DNA from: Kineosporia succinea
GTDB lineage: Bacteria; Actinomycetota; Actinomycetes; Actinomycetales; Kineosporiaceae
Assembly: GCF_030811555.1 (NCBI RefSeq)
Contig: NZ_JAUSQZ010000001.1
Coordinates: forward strand, 4,275,241 to 4,339,240
DNA length: 64,000 nucleotides
Direction: 5' to 3'
The notes beneath the pieces are model-generated. The model was not told the origin of the DNA, searched no databases, and saw nothing but the letters and a program-made list of their open reading frames with translations. The translations under genes and the position numbers were made by a program. Shown here in pieces: positions 52,576 through 64,000 of this stretch (position 1 is the stretch's first letter; every line of letters starts with the position of its first letter).

Positions 52576-53322
52576 ATGACGTTGCCCCGGTTCTTCACCG
52601 AGCCCGGAGCCCTGACCGGCGCCGCGCCGTCCACCACCCTCGTCCTGGACGGGGACGAGGGACGGCACGCCGCCGGGGTCCGGCGCATCCGGGCCGGCGA
52701 GGAGATCGAGCTCGCCGACGGTTCGGGCCTGGTGGCGCGCTGCACGGTCACGGCCGCGGGCAAGGCCCACCTCGACCTGCTCGTCGACGAGCTCGAGCTG
52801 ACGCCCGAGCCGGTGCTGCGGTTCGGCCTGGTGCAGGCGCTGGCCAAGGGCGGGCGGGACGAGATGGCGCTGGAGACGGCGACCGAGGCCGGCGTCGACC
52901 TGGTGCTGCCCTGGCAGGCCGCGCGCAGCGTGTCCCGCTGGGAGGGGCCGAAGGTCGAGAAGAACTCCCGGCGCTGGGCCACGATCGCCCGCGAGGCTGC
53001 GAAACAGTCGCGCCGGCCGCGGGTTCCGGTCGTGGAGCCGCTGCGTTCGACGGCGGCGCTGGCGTCTCGCCTGGCCGGCGCCGACCTGGCGCTGGTGCTG
53101 CACGAAGACGCCGGACGTCCGCTGGTCGGGCTGGACCTGCCCGCCGCCGGTGAGGTGCTGCTGGTCGTCGGGCCGGAGGGCGGCATCGGCGAGTCCGAGC
53201 TGGCCACCCTGACCGCGGCTGGTGCTCTGCCGGTGCGGCTCGGACCCGAGGTGCTGCGGACGTCGTCGGCCGGCCCCCTGGCCCTGGGCATCCTGGCCGC
53301 GGCATCGGGACGCTGGGCCTGA
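52576..53322 (+). CDS. rsmE: 16S rRNA m3U1498 methyltransferase
   Basis: 248 residues. It methylates U1498 of 16S rRNA using S-adenosylmethionine. Signatures: GDEGRHAAGVRRIRAGEEIE in the PUA-like N-terminus and GPEGGIGESE plus LGPEVLRTSSAGPLALGILA in the SPOUT knot. The position after dnaJ and before an HIT gene is conserved in actinomycetes. ATG 52576 start; no strong ribosome binding site is visible. Confidence 0.95.
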   Translation: MTLPRFFTEPGALTGAAPSTTLVLDGDEGRHAAGVRRIRAGEEIELADGSGLVARCTVTAAGKAHLDLLVDELELTPEPVLRFGLVQALAKGGRDEMALETATEAGVDLVLPWQAARSVSRWEGPKVEKNSRRWATIAREAAKQSRRPRVPVVEPLRSTAALASRLAGADLALVLHEDAGRPLVGLDLPAAGEVLLVVGPEGGIGESELATLTAAGALPVRLGPEVLRTSSAGPLALGILAAASGRWA

Positions 53323-53352
53323 GCCGGCCCCCGGGGGCGCGGAAGCGATAGC

Positions 53353-53706
53353 GTGAGACGGGTGAGCGCTGACCCGGACTGCCTGTTCTGCAAGATCATC
53401 GCCGGAGACATCCCGTCGGACATGGTGTATCGGGGCGACCGGGTGGTCGCCTTCCGGGACATCAACCCGGTGGCGTCCGTGCACATCCTGGTGGTGCCGG
53501 TCGACCATCACACCGACGTGGTGCAGCTGGTGGCCAAGGACGAGCCGTTGCTGGCCGAGGTCGTCACGGTGGCCGGGGAACTGGCCAAGGCTGAGGCGAA
53601 CGGCCAGTTCCGGCTGATGTTCAACACCGGGGCCGAGGCCGGGCAGAGCGTCTTCCACGTGCATGCCCACGTGCTGGCCGGGTCGAAGATCGGCATTCCC
53701 GGGTAG
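53353..53706 (+). CDS. Histidine-triad (HIT) nucleotide-binding protein
   Basis: 117 residues. CLFCKIIAGDIPSDMV at the start and HVHAHVLAG (histidine triad) at the end, as in HinT-type adenosine phosphoramidases. GTG 53353 or GTG 53362 (VSADPDC) could be the start. The gene follows rsmE within 30 bases. Nucleotide-monophosphate hydrolysis is expected; physiological role unclear. Confidence 0.95.
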   Translation: MRRVSADPDCLFCKIIAGDIPSDMVYRGDRVVAFRDINPVASVHILVVPVDHHTDVVQLVAKDEPLLAEVVTVAGELAKAEANGQFRLMFNTGAEAGQSVFHVHAHVLAGSKIGIPG

Positions 53707-53822
53707 ATACCCGGAAATGGGGGAGCCGCGGAATGGTGTCGGCGGCTACGATCGTTGGCGTAAGGGCTGCCCGGCTCAGAGGCAGCACGCCGAACCCGGA
53801 GAGGCGGGCGCAACGCCAGCTC

Positions 53823-54914
<1,092 letters not shown>

Positions 54915-54956
54915 GCTGGGTCCGGACCACGCCCGGGCATGCGCGAGAATGACCGG

Positions 54957-55418
54957 GTGAGCATCGAGGTCAACAACGAGAGCGGCGTCTCCGTCGACGA
55001 GGCGGAGGTCGCGGCTCTGGCGCGCAGCGTGATCAGTGCCATGCGCGTGCACGAGCAGGCCGAGCTGTCGATCGTCATGGTCGACGAAGCCTCGATGGAG
55101 CAGCTGCACATCCAGTGGATGGACGAGCCGGGCCCGACCGACGTGCTGTCCTTCCCGATGGACGAGCTGCGCCCGGGCAAGGACGACGAGGACCCGGAGC
55201 CCGGCCTGCTGGGCGACATCGTGCTGTGCCCGCAGGTCGCGCAGAAGCAGGCGCGGGCCGCCGGGCACTCGTTCGAGGAGGAGCTGCTGCTCCTCACCAC
55301 CCACGGCATCCTGCACCTGCTCGGCTACGACCACGCCGAGCCCGAGGAGGAGAAGGAGATGTTCGGCCTGCAGCGCAAGCTGCTGCTGACGTTCCTCTCC
55401 ACCCGGGGCAAGGTCTGA
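54957..55418 (+). CDS. ybeY: Endoribonuclease YbeY (rRNA maturation factor)
   Basis: 153 residues from GTG 54957 ([10 protein letters not shown], the usual family opening); ATG 54939 adds six residues. The zinc motif [11 protein letters not shown] is the UPF0054 signature, with [15 protein letters not shown] upstream. YbeY processes 16S rRNA 3' ends and takes part in ribosome quality control. Starts 42 bases after phoH and ends just before corC. Confidence 0.95.
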   Translation: MSIEVNNESGVSVDEAEVAALARSVISAMRVHEQAELSIVMVDEASMEQLHIQWMDEPGPTDVLSFPMDELRPGKDDEDPEPGLLGDIVLCPQVAQKQARAAGHSFEEELLLLTTHGILHLLGYDHAEPEEEKEMFGLQRKLLLTFLSTRGKV

Positions 55419-55426
55419 GGTAACCG

Positions 55427-56743
55427 ATGGCCGGCCTGATCGTCCTGGCGCTCGTCCTCACCGTCGTCGCCGGCCTCGCCGCGGCGTCGGAGTCGGCGCT
55501 GTCGCGCATCGGCCGCTCGCACGCCGCCGACCTGAACCACCAGGGGCGCCGCGGCGCCGCGGCCGTGGTGCGGGTGGCCGACGAGCCCGCGCCGGTGCTG
55601 AGCGTCGCCACCCTGGTCCGGGTCAGCGCCGAGGTCGGGGCGGTCGTCGCCGTGACCTTCGCCACCGTGCGCACGATCGGCCTGCACTGGACCTCCGGCC
55701 TGGTGGCCGGCCTGATCATGGCCGCGGCGTCGTTCGTCATGGTCGGCGTCGGCCCGCGCACCCTGGGCCGGCAGTACGCCGACGACGTGGCGCTGGTCGC
55801 GGCCGGCCCGCTGCTGGCGCTGACCACGGTGCTGGCCCCGCTCACCCGCCTGCTGGTGCTGATCGGCAACGCGGTCACCCCCGGGAGCGGCCTGCGCGAC
55901 GGCCCGTTCGCCTCCGAGGCCGAGCTGCGGCAGTTCGTCGACATCGCCCAGGAGAGCCAGCTGATCGAGCTGGGCGAGCAGAAGATGATCCACTCGGTCA
56001 TCGACCTCGGCGACACCCTGACCCGTGAGGTGATGGTGCCGCGCACCGACGTGGTGAGCGTCGATCACGACGCCAACCTCCACGACGCGATGTCCCTCTT
56101 CCTGCGCTCGGGTTTCTCCCGGGTGCCGGTGGTCGGGGGCGGCCTCGACGACCCGGTCGGCATCCTCTACCTGAAAGACGTGGCGCGGCGCATGCACGAG
56201 CAGCCCGGCGCCGGTCTGGTCCAGCGGGTCGAATCGGTCATGCGCAGGCCGGTGTTCGTGCCCGACAGCAAACCGGCCGACGCCCTGCTGCGCGAGATGC
56301 AGCACGCCGGGCACGCCGCGATCGTGGTCGACGAGTACGGCGGCACCGCCGGCCTGGTCACCATCGAAGACATCCTGGAGGAGATCGTCGGCGAGATCGC
56401 CGACGAGTACGACCAGGCCGAGGCCCAGGTGGAGAGCCTGCCCGACGGCCGCCGCCGGGTCAGCGCCCGCATGCACCTCGACGAGCTCGGAGACCTGTTC
56501 GGCACCGAGATAGAAGACGAAGAGGTCGACACCGTCGGCGGTCTGCTGTCCAAGGGCCTGGGCCGGGTGCCGATCGCCGGCTCCACCACGTCGGTGCAGG
56601 GGCTGCTGCTCACCGCCGACACCTTCGAGGGCCGGCGCCACAGCCTGGCCACCGTGCTGGTCAGCCGCGACGAGTCGCCCGACCAGCACGACTACGAGCA
56701 CGCCGGGGCCCAGTCCGCGGCAGAAGGAAGTGACGTCCGGTGA
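55427..56743 (+). CDS. CNNM/CorC-type hemolysin-family membrane protein
   Basis: 438 residues. A DUF21 membrane domain (three to four helices, residues 1-150), two CBS domains (DTLTREVMVPRTDVVSVDHD, VVDEYGGTAGLVTIEDILEE) and a C-terminal CorC/HlyC domain (VSARMHLDELGDLFGTEIED). This architecture is associated with Mg2+ or Co2+ efflux; the hemolysin label is historical. ATG 55427 is eight bases after ybeY; its TGA overlaps the next start by four bases. Confidence 0.95.
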   Translation: MAGLIVLALVLTVVAGLAAASESALSRIGRSHAADLNHQGRRGAAAVVRVADEPAPVLSVATLVRVSAEVGAVVAVTFATVRTIGLHWTSGLVAGLIMAAASFVMVGVGPRTLGRQYADDVALVAAGPLLALTTVLAPLTRLLVLIGNAVTPGSGLRDGPFASEAELRQFVDIAQESQLIELGEQKMIHSVIDLGDTLTREVMVPRTDVVSVDHDANLHDAMSLFLRSGFSRVPVVGGGLDDPVGILYLKDVARRMHEQPGAGLVQRVESVMRRPVFVPDSKPADALLREMQHAGHAAIVVDEYGGTAGLVTIEDILEEIVGEIADEYDQAEAQVESLPDGRRRVSARMHLDELGDLFGTEIEDEEVDTVGGLLSKGLGRVPIAGSTTSVQGLLLTADTFEGRRHSLATVLVSRDESPDQHDYEHAGAQSAAEGSDVR

Positions 56744-57174
56744 GCACCGGCTTGAGTAACCGGGCCAAGGGCCTGATCGTCGCCGTCAACGTCCTGCTCA
56801 TCCTCGTCTTCCTGCTCTGGGCGACCCAGGGCGGCTGGTGGCTGCTGCTCCTGCTCCCGGCCCTGTCGTCGGGTTACCGCATCTACCGGGTCTTCCGCCC
56901 GGTCGATCCGGCCGCCCCGGTCACCGCCGCCGCGCGGTTCACCGAGCCCGGCGACCACCGCGTCGTGCTCCAGGTCGCCGGCCCCAGCCCGATCCTGGTG
57001 ATCCGCGAGATCCGCCGCACCACCGGTCTCGGCCTGATGGCCGCCAAGCAACTGGTCGAGGAGGCTCCCGTGATCGTCCGGGAGAACCTCAGCGAAGCCA
57101 GCGCCGCACTGGTCGCCGACCACCTCACCAAGGCCGGGGCCCGAGCCCTGGCCGCACCCATCGGAGAACAGTGA
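56740..57174 (+). CDS. Membrane-anchored protein with L7/L12 C-terminal-like domain
   Basis: 144 residues. Two adjacent hydrophobic helices (GLIVAVNVLLILVFLLWATQ and GWWLLLLLPALSSGY) are followed by a soluble domain resembling the ribosomal L7/L12 C-terminal domain: VVLQVAGPSPILVIREIRRT, TGLGLMAAKQLVEEAPVIVR, DHLTKAGARA. In L7/L12 this domain recruits translation GTPases; here it would be tethered to the membrane. It is coupled by overlapping stops and starts to corC upstream (GTGAGC at 56740) and era downstream (GTGA at 57171). Confidence 0.75.
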   Translation: MSTGLSNRAKGLIVAVNVLLILVFLLWATQGGWWLLLLLPALSSGYRIYRVFRPVDPAAPVTAAARFTEPGDHRVVLQVAGPSPILVIREIRRTTGLGLMAAKQLVEEAPVIVRENLSEASAALVADHLTKAGARALAAPIGEQ

Positions 57175-58076
57175 CCACCACGCATCGTTCCGGTTTCGCC
57201 TGCCTCGTCGGGCGGCCCAACGCCGGCAAGTCCACCCTGACGAACGCCCTGGTCGGCGAGAAGATCGCGATCACGTCGAGCCGTCCGCAGACCACCCGGC
57301 ACACCATCCGCGGCATCGTGCACCGGCCCGACGCCCAGCTCGTGCTGGTCGACACCCCGGGTCTGCACAAGCCGCGCACGCTGCTCGGCGAGCGCCTCAA
57401 CAACCTGGTGCGCGAGACCCTGCTCGAGGTCGAGGTGGTCGGTTTCTGCCTGCCCGCCGACGAGAAGATCGGCCCGGGTGACAAGTTCATCGCCGCCGAG
57501 CTGAAAGAGCTGCGGCGCACGCCGATCGTGGCGATCGTGACCAAGGCCGACAAGGTCAGGCCCGAGCGTCTGGCCGAGCACCTGCTCGAGGTGCAGGAGC
57601 TGATGGAGTCGGCCGACATCATCCCGGTCTCCGCCGTCGACGGCTTCCAGGTCGAGGCGCTGGTCGACGTGCTGATGGGGCACCTGCCCGAGGGCCCGCG
57701 GATGTACCCTGACGACGAGCTCACCGACGAGCCCGAGAACGTGATGATCGCCGAGCTGGTGCGCGAGGCCGCCCTCGAGGGGGTGCGCGACGAGCTGCCG
57801 CACTCTCTCGCCGTCGTCGTCGACGAGGTGAGCGAGCGCGAGGGCCGGCCCGAGAACAGCCAGCTGCTCGATGTCTTCGTACTGCTGTACGTGGAGCGCG
57901 ACAGCCAGAAGGCGATCGTCATCGGCAAGGGAGGCAGCCGCCTGCGCGAGGTCGGTACCAACGCCCGCAAGGAGATCGAGGCCCTGCTGGGCACCCGGAT
58001 CCATCTGGACATCCGGGTCAAGGTGGCCAAGGACTGGCAGCGCGATCCGAAACAGATGCAACGACTGGGTTTCTGA
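57171..58076 (+). CDS. era: GTPase Era
   Basis: 301 residues. Small-subunit assembly GTPase: GRPNAGKSTLTNAL (G1), TTRHTIRGIVH (G2), VDTPGLHKPRT (G3), TKADKV (G4), and the C-terminal KH domain with VIGKGGSRLREVGTNARKEI. It binds the 3' end of 16S rRNA. The GTG start overlaps the preceding stop (GTGA), tying its translation to the L12-like membrane protein. Confidence 0.97.
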   Translation: MTTTHRSGFACLVGRPNAGKSTLTNALVGEKIAITSSRPQTTRHTIRGIVHRPDAQLVLVDTPGLHKPRTLLGERLNNLVRETLLEVEVVGFCLPADEKIGPGDKFIAAELKELRRTPIVAIVTKADKVRPERLAEHLLEVQELMESADIIPVSAVDGFQVEALVDVLMGHLPEGPRMYPDDELTDEPENVMIAELVREAALEGVRDELPHSLAVVVDEVSEREGRPENSQLLDVFVLLYVERDSQKAIVIGKGGSRLREVGTNARKEIEALLGTRIHLDIRVKVAKDWQRDPKQMQRLGF

Positions 58077-59381
58077 GTGACACAAGCACCGCCCGCACGT
58101 CCCCGGGGCCTCGGCCTCCTGGCCGACATCACCCCTCTGCGCCTGAGCCGGCCCTACCGCCGGATGTGGCTGGGCACCCTGCTCAGCTCGATCGGCTCCC
58201 AGCTCACCACGGTCGCCGTGGGGCTGCAGGTCTACGACCTGACCGGCTCCACGTTCAGCGTGGGGCTGGTCGGCCTGTTCTCCCTCGGCCCGCTGATCGT
58301 GTTCGGCCTGTACGGCGGCGCGCTCGTCGACCGGTTCGACCGGCGTCGCGTCATCATCACCAGTTCCGGCGGCCTGTTCGGGATCGCCGTCGCCTTCACC
58401 GCGCAGGCCCTGGCCGGCCTGGAGAACGTCTGGCTGATGTACGTTCTCGTCGCCGTGCAGAGTGGCTTCTTCGCGGTGAACTCACCGGCCCGGATGGCGA
58501 TCCTGCCGCGGTTGCTGCCTCCGGAGATGCTGCCGGCCGCGAACGCCCTGTCCGGTCTCGCGGGCAGCGTCGGCATGACGATGGGCCCGCTGCTGGCCGG
58601 GTTCTGGGTGGCCTGGTTCGGTTTCGGCGGCACCTACCTCACCGAGGTGCTGCTGCTCGGCATCGCGCTGACCACCCTGGTCGCGCTGCCGGCGATGCCG
58701 CCGCTGGGAGAGATCCGGCGCTCCGGGCTGGCCTCGGTGCTGGAGGGCCTGAACTACCTGCGCACCCGGCCGAACGTGCGCATGACGTTCATCGTCGACC
58801 TGATCGCGATGATCTTCGCGATGCCCCGGGTGCTGTTCCCGGCGCTGGGGGCCGTGGTGATCGGCGGCGGGGCCACCACGGCGGGCATTCTCGGCGCCGG
58901 CATCGCCGTCGGCGCGTTGCTGGCCGGGGTGTTCTCCGGGCCCGTCAGCCGGGTGCGGCGTCAGGGCCTCGCGGTGCTCACCGCGATCACGGCCTGGGGC
59001 GCGAGCATCGTGTTGTTCGGTGTGGTGGTCGGGCTCGCGGGTCGCACGAGTGAGGACGCGTCGGCGCACTGGCTTCTGTGGCCCGCCTTCGTGATGCTCG
59101 TCTTCTCGGGCATGGCCGACTCGGTCAGCGCGGTCTTCCGCAGCACGATCCTGCAGACGGCCACTCCCGACCACATGCGCGGACGCCTCCAGGGCGTCTT
59201 CATCGTGGTGGTCGCGGGCGGCCCGCGCCTGGGCGACCTGGTGGTCGGCTCGGCCGCCGACCTCACCGACGAGAGCATCGCCGCGATCGCCGGTGGTCTC
59301 ACCTGCATCGTGCTGGTGGTGCTGCTGGGGATCCTGCAACCGCGGTTCAGGAACTACGACGCACGGCATCCGCAGGCCTGA
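58077..59381 (+). CDS. MFS transporter (EntS/MFS-3 type)
   Basis: 434 residues, about 12 helices. MLGTLLSSIGSQLTTVAVGL and GLYGGALVDRFDRRRVIITS are typical of the MFS-3 subfamily that includes the enterobactin exporter EntS. GTG 58077 immediately follows the era stop. Cargo is unknown; no siderophore genes are near. Its final 35 bases overlap the convergent VanZ-like gene. Confidence 0.9.
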   Translation: MTQAPPARPRGLGLLADITPLRLSRPYRRMWLGTLLSSIGSQLTTVAVGLQVYDLTGSTFSVGLVGLFSLGPLIVFGLYGGALVDRFDRRRVIITSSGGLFGIAVAFTAQALAGLENVWLMYVLVAVQSGFFAVNSPARMAILPRLLPPEMLPAANALSGLAGSVGMTMGPLLAGFWVAWFGFGGTYLTEVLLLGIALTTLVALPAMPPLGEIRRSGLASVLEGLNYLRTRPNVRMTFIVDLIAMIFAMPRVLFPALGAVVIGGGATTAGILGAGIAVGALLAGVFSGPVSRVRRQGLAVLTAITAWGASIVLFGVVVGLAGRTSEDASAHWLLWPAFVMLVFSGMADSVSAVFRSTILQTATPDHMRGRLQGVFIVVVAGGPRLGDLVVGSAADLTDESIAAIAGGLTCIVLVVLLGILQPRFRNYDARHPQA

Positions 59382-59949
59382 GCCTCGGGTGACCGGACCG
59401 CTCGGGGTGCCCCGACGCGTCCCTCGTGCCGAAACGCACGAGGACCGCGCCCAGCAGCACCCCGAGCAACCCGCCGAACCCGTTCGTGATGACGTCGTCG
59501 ATGTCGGTGGAACGGGTCCAGATCCCCAGCTGCAGCACCTCCACGCCGACCGAGACCAGCGTGGTGGCGACGGCGCACAGCAGCACCGAGCGCCGCACCG
59601 CCAGGTACAGGAACAGGCCCAGGGGCACGAACATCAGCACGTTGCCGCCCACGAACATGAGCAGGTCGGCCGGGTGGTACCGATACACCCGCAGGGTGGC
59701 CAGGGGCTCCAGCTGCAGACGGCCGGGGGTGATGTCGCCGGTGCGGGGGCTGAGCGTGCTGATCGCGATCACGGCCAGCGAGCCGACGGTCAGGCACACG
59801 GCCCACGGCGTCAGCCCGAACCAGGCCTGCCGCCGCCGCACGAGAAACGCGCACACCAGCGCGATCCCGGCCACGACCAGGTCCAGCACCAGCTGGGACC
59901 CGAAGTCACCGAGAAAGAACAACGCGCTGTAGAACCAGTAACCCTCCAC
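59347..59949 (-). CDS. VanZ-like membrane protein
   Basis: 200 residues from GTG 59949 (VEGYWFYSALFFLGDFGSQL); a longer upstream frame is spurious and no good ribosome binding site is seen. Five helices, with the VanZ family signature NVLMFVPLGLFLYLA and WTRSTDIDDVITNGFGGLLG. VanZ proteins give low-level teicoplanin resistance in enterococci; the actinobacterial members are of unknown role. Convergent with and overlapping the MFS gene. Confidence 0.85.
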   Translation of the reverse strand: MEGYWFYSALFFLGDFGSQLVLDLVVAGIALVCAFLVRRRQAWFGLTPWAVCLTVGSLAVIAISTLSPRTGDITPGRLQLEPLATLRVYRYHPADLLMFVGGNVLMFVPLGLFLYLAVRRSVLLCAVATTLVSVGVEVLQLGIWTRSTDIDDVITNGFGGLLGVLLGAVLVRFGTRDASGHPERSGHPRLRPADAVRRSS

Positions 59950-60063
59950 CCGAGCATGGTGTGGAGGTGGTGCTGAGAAGGCGCTGAGGTGAACACGAAC
60001 GGCGCCACGGTCGAAGGGTGGCCGATTGGAGCGACCCCGCGATGGGGATGTAGTCTGACGACC

Positions 60064-60090
60064 GTGCGTTCGGAGCTTCTTCTCCTTGGT

Positions 60091-60111
<21 letters not shown>
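60064..60111 (+). CDS. Leucine leader peptide
   Basis: GTG 60064 reads VRSELLLLGRRGGTC then TAG at 60109-60111: 15 residues with four consecutive leucine codons (CTT CTT CTC CTT), the CTT ones being rare in this GC-rich genome. It precedes leuA by 90 bases. The same peptide type controls actinobacterial leuA by ribosome-mediated attenuation. Confidence 0.85.
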
Positions 60112-61926
<1,815 letters not shown>

Positions 61927-62084
61927 GCCGTGGTTCATCAGTCCATGCCTATTGCGGGACGCCGTCCGGACGCGTCCGGCGTGGCCCCACGTAGAACACC
62001 GCTACGAGGGGCCCCACCAGCCACGCCCAGCCGACGCCCCGGGCACCTCCTCGCCACGGCAGCGACTGATGAAACACGTCCTTG

Positions 62085-62945
62085 ATGGCGCGCACCTATC
62101 GTGACGATGCGATCGTCCTGCGGGCCCAGAAACTGGGCGAGGCCGATCGCATCGTCACGCTCCTCACCCGGGAGCACGGGCGGGTGCGGGCCGTGGCCAA
62201 GGGCGTGCGCAAGACCATGTCGCGGTTCGGCGCCCGCCTCGAGCCGTTCATGCTCATCGACGTGCAGCTGCACGAGGGCCGCTCGCTCGACACGGTCAAC
62301 CAGGTCGAGACGATCGGCGCCTACGGCCTGACCATCGCCGCCGACTACGCCCGCTACACCGCGGCGACCGCGATGCTGGAGACGGCCGAGCGGCTCACCG
62401 AGACCGAGCGGGAGCCCGCGCTGCAGCAGTTCCTGCTGCTGGCGGGCGGTCTGCGCACCCTGTCGCAGGACCTGCACGAGCCCGGCCTGGTGCTCGACGC
62501 GTACCTCATCCGGTCGCTGTCGGTCGCGGGCTGGGCGCCGAGTTTCACCGACTGCGCGCGGTGCGGCCAGACCGGCCCGCACCGCGCCTTCGCGCTGGGC
62601 ATGGGGGGCTCGGTGTGCCCGTCGTGCCGTCCGCCGGGTTCGGCCGCGCCGCACCCGGAGACCCTGCAGCTGCTGAGCGCTCTGCTCACGGGTGACTGGC
62701 CGTTCGCGGACGCCACGGAGGCCCGCCGCCGTCGTGAGGCCAGTGGGCTGGTGGCGGCCTACCTGCAGTGGCACGTGGAGCGGAGGGTGCGCTCGCTGCG
62801 CTGGGTGGAGCGTGAGGGCGACCGGCCCTCGATCGAGGTGCCGACCGGGCCGATGCTGCCGACGATCGACGTGGCCCGGATCGAGCGGGCCCAGGCCGCG
62901 GTGGCGCCACCGGAGACCACGCAGACGCCGAACCCGCCGTTCTGA
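62085..62945 (+). CDS. recO: DNA repair protein RecO
   Basis: 286 residues from ATG 62085. OB-fold N-terminus ([40 protein letters not shown]), helical middle, and a Cys4 zinc motif (CARCGQTG ... CPSC). RecO loads RecA on single-stranded DNA with RecR and anneals SSB-coated strands. The order leuA-recO-uppS is usual in actinomycetes. The C-terminal tail of about 30 residues is less conserved. Confidence 0.95.
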   Translation: MARTYRDDAIVLRAQKLGEADRIVTLLTREHGRVRAVAKGVRKTMSRFGARLEPFMLIDVQLHEGRSLDTVNQVETIGAYGLTIAADYARYTAATAMLETAERLTETEREPALQQFLLLAGGLRTLSQDLHEPGLVLDAYLIRSLSVAGWAPSFTDCARCGQTGPHRAFALGMGGSVCPSCRPPGSAAPHPETLQLLSALLTGDWPFADATEARRRREASGLVAAYLQWHVERRVRSLRWVEREGDRPSIEVPTGPMLPTIDVARIERAQAAVAPPETTQTPNPPF

Positions 62946-63021
62946 GCACGATCACGGCAAAACGGTTGGGGGGAGTACGATTCTGGCCGCCCGCCGACAC
63001 CGCTCGTGAAGAGGTCCTGCC

Positions 63022-63837
63022 TTGGCGCTCCGCCGTCGCCAGTCGCTGCCCGTCCGCACCGCCCCGCCGGTCGCGCCGCCGCCGCACCCCTCCGGGGCGA
63101 AGCCGCCCGCGATTCCCCAGGAGCTGGTGCCGGGTCACGTCGCCGTGGTCATGGACGGCAACGGCCGCTGGGCCAACGACCGTGGCCTGAGCCGCACCGA
63201 GGGCCACAAGATGGGCGAGGCCTCGCTGCTCGACGTGGTGGCCGGCGGCATCGAGATCGGCGTCAAGCACATCTCCGCCTACGCCTTCTCCACCGAGAAC
63301 TGGAAGCGCTCGCCGGAGGAGGTGCGCTGGCTGATGGGCTTCAACCGGGACGTGATCCGGCGCCGGCGCGACCAGATGCACGAGTGGGGTGTGCGGGTGC
63401 GGTGGGCGGGACGCCGCCCGAAGCTGTGGGCCAGCGTGATCAAGGAGCTCGAGATCGCCGAGGAGCTCACCCGCGGCAACGACACGATCACCCTGACGAT
63501 GTGCGTGAACTACGGCGGCCGGGCCGAGATCGCCGACGCCACGCGCGCGATCGCGCAGCTCGTGGCCCAGGGCAAGATCGACCCCGACCGCATCGACGAG
63601 CGCACGGTGCAGAAGTACCTGGACGAGCCCGACCTGCCCGACGTCGACATGTTCCTGCGCTCGTCGGGTGAGCAGCGCACGTCGAACTTCATGCTCTGGC
63701 AGAGCGCCTACGCCGAGCTGGTGTTCATGGATGTGCTGTGGCCGGACGTCGACCGGCGCACCCTCTGGGAGGCCGTCGAGATCTACGCCAGGCGTGACCG
63801 CCGTTACGGCGGAGCCGTGGACAAGCCCACGGAATAG
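63022..63837 (+). CDS. uppS: Isoprenyl transferase (undecaprenyl/decaprenyl diphosphate synthase)
   Basis: 271 residues from TTG 63022, with GAAGAGG seven bases upstream. [17 protein letters not shown] holds the catalytic aspartate and diphosphate-binding [19 protein letters not shown] and [20 protein letters not shown] are also diagnostic of cis-prenyltransferases. It elongates a prenyl diphosphate into the lipid carrier for cell wall synthesis. A Pro-rich leader of about 35 residues precedes the domain. Its TAG is directly followed by a Zur-box-like palindrome. Confidence 0.95.
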   Translation: MALRRRQSLPVRTAPPVAPPPHPSGAKPPAIPQELVPGHVAVVMDGNGRWANDRGLSRTEGHKMGEASLLDVVAGGIEIGVKHISAYAFSTENWKRSPEEVRWLMGFNRDVIRRRRDQMHEWGVRVRWAGRRPKLWASVIKELEIAEELTRGNDTITLTMCVNYGGRAEIADATRAIAQLVAQGKIDPDRIDERTVQKYLDEPDLPDVDMFLRSSGEQRTSNFMLWQSAYAELVFMDVLWPDVDRRTLWEAVEIYARRDRRYGGAVDKPTE

Positions 63838-63852
63838 TGAGAACCGTTCTCA
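63838..63852. promoter_or_regulatory. Putative Zur operator
   Basis: TGAGAACCGTTCTCA, a perfect 6-N3-6 palindrome of the actinobacterial Zur-box type (TGAAAATCATTTTCA-like). It begins with the base after the uppS stop and lies 52 bases upstream of a cysteine-free rpmG, a typical Zur target. Confidence 0.75.
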
Positions 63853-63904
63853 GGTTAACCTCCATGCAACCCGGACCGGCCGGGCGCGTGAAGGAGTGAT
63901 CGAG

Positions 63905-64000
63905 ATGGCGAGCCGCACCGAACTGCGACCGATCGTGAAGATGCGTTCGACGGCGGGCACCGGGTACACCTACGTCACCCGCAAGAACCGCCGCAACAGC
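63905..64000 (+). CDS. rpmG: 50S ribosomal protein L33, zinc-independent paralogue (cut by window edge)
   Basis: First 32 codons: [20 protein letters not shown] then [12 protein letters not shown], a clear L33. In zinc-binding L33 a CxxC pair lies at about residues 9-15; here that region has no cysteine, so it is the C-minus form made when zinc is scarce. AAGGAGTGA precedes the ATG. The Zur-box-like site upstream suggests it starts a zinc-sparing ribosomal-protein operon that continues beyond the window. Confidence 0.9.
   Translation, partial: MASRTELRPIVKMRSTAGTGYTYVTRKNRRNS

Overview
The window is about 64 kb of very GC-rich DNA with GTG and TTG starts, strong third-position GC bias and tightly packed, translationally coupled genes. 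The DUF397/Scr1 regulator pair, DUF3097, DUF3618, the hrcA-dnaJ block under a CIRCE element and an actinobacterial-type leu leader all point to an actinomycete (Actinomycetota). The content would fit a Kineosporiaceae-like genome, but that family assignment is an impression, not something the sequence proves. No rRNA, tRNA, CRISPR array, integrase or transposase was seen.

Left part (1-31.8 kb), accessory metabolism and envelope: a leucine-rich-repeat protein (cut by the window edge) next to a TPR-AAA ATPase; a polyol (mannitol-type) dehydrogenase carrying a one-base frameshift, convergent with xylulokinase; a tandem repeat array and a decayed DHA2-type MFS transporter; a DapA-superfamily aldolase; an acyltransferase-3 and an alpha/beta hydrolase with overlapping 3' ends; a threonine-dehydratase-like enzyme; a TetR/MFS divergent efflux pair with visible operators; an orphan PemK-like protein; GNAT, DedA, a flippase-like membrane protein and a SulP transporter; a coupled DUF3618/holin-X three-gene operon; an SDR plus glucoamylase-like pair; a secreted GH26-like hydrolase; a SprT-like protein; a PAS-GGDEF-EAL enzyme; an S4 RNA-binding protein; a LigD phosphoesterase-HVA1 fusion; peptide deformylase; and an Scr1/DUF397 regulator pair.

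Middle (31.8-33 kb): a non-coding island with several tandem repeat arrays, an orphan terminator and a 44-bp perfect palindrome. The same palindrome core recurs at 11.3 kb, also beside tandem arrays.

Right part (33-64 kb), mostly conserved housekeeping genes: RecQ-like helicase with a C-terminal phosphoribosyltransferase-like domain, a membrane diguanylate cyclase, DegV, the competence genes comEA-comEC, holA, rpsT, lepA, a MOSC protein, hemW, a DUF4870 protein with a huge disordered N-terminus, a DUF3097 protein, hrcA-dnaJ-rsmE-HIT-phoH-ybeY-corC-(L12-like membrane protein)-era-MFS as one long co-directional block, VanZ-like, leuA with a leucine leader peptide and attenuator, recO, uppS, and the beginning of a cysteine-free rpmG behind a Zur-box-like palindrome.

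No obvious new defence or biosynthetic system is present. The most novel material is non-coding: two families of long palindromes whose centres are conserved while their arms differ in a compensatory way, and the clustered short tandem arrays (mostly 5/10/15/20-bp periods) beside one of them.
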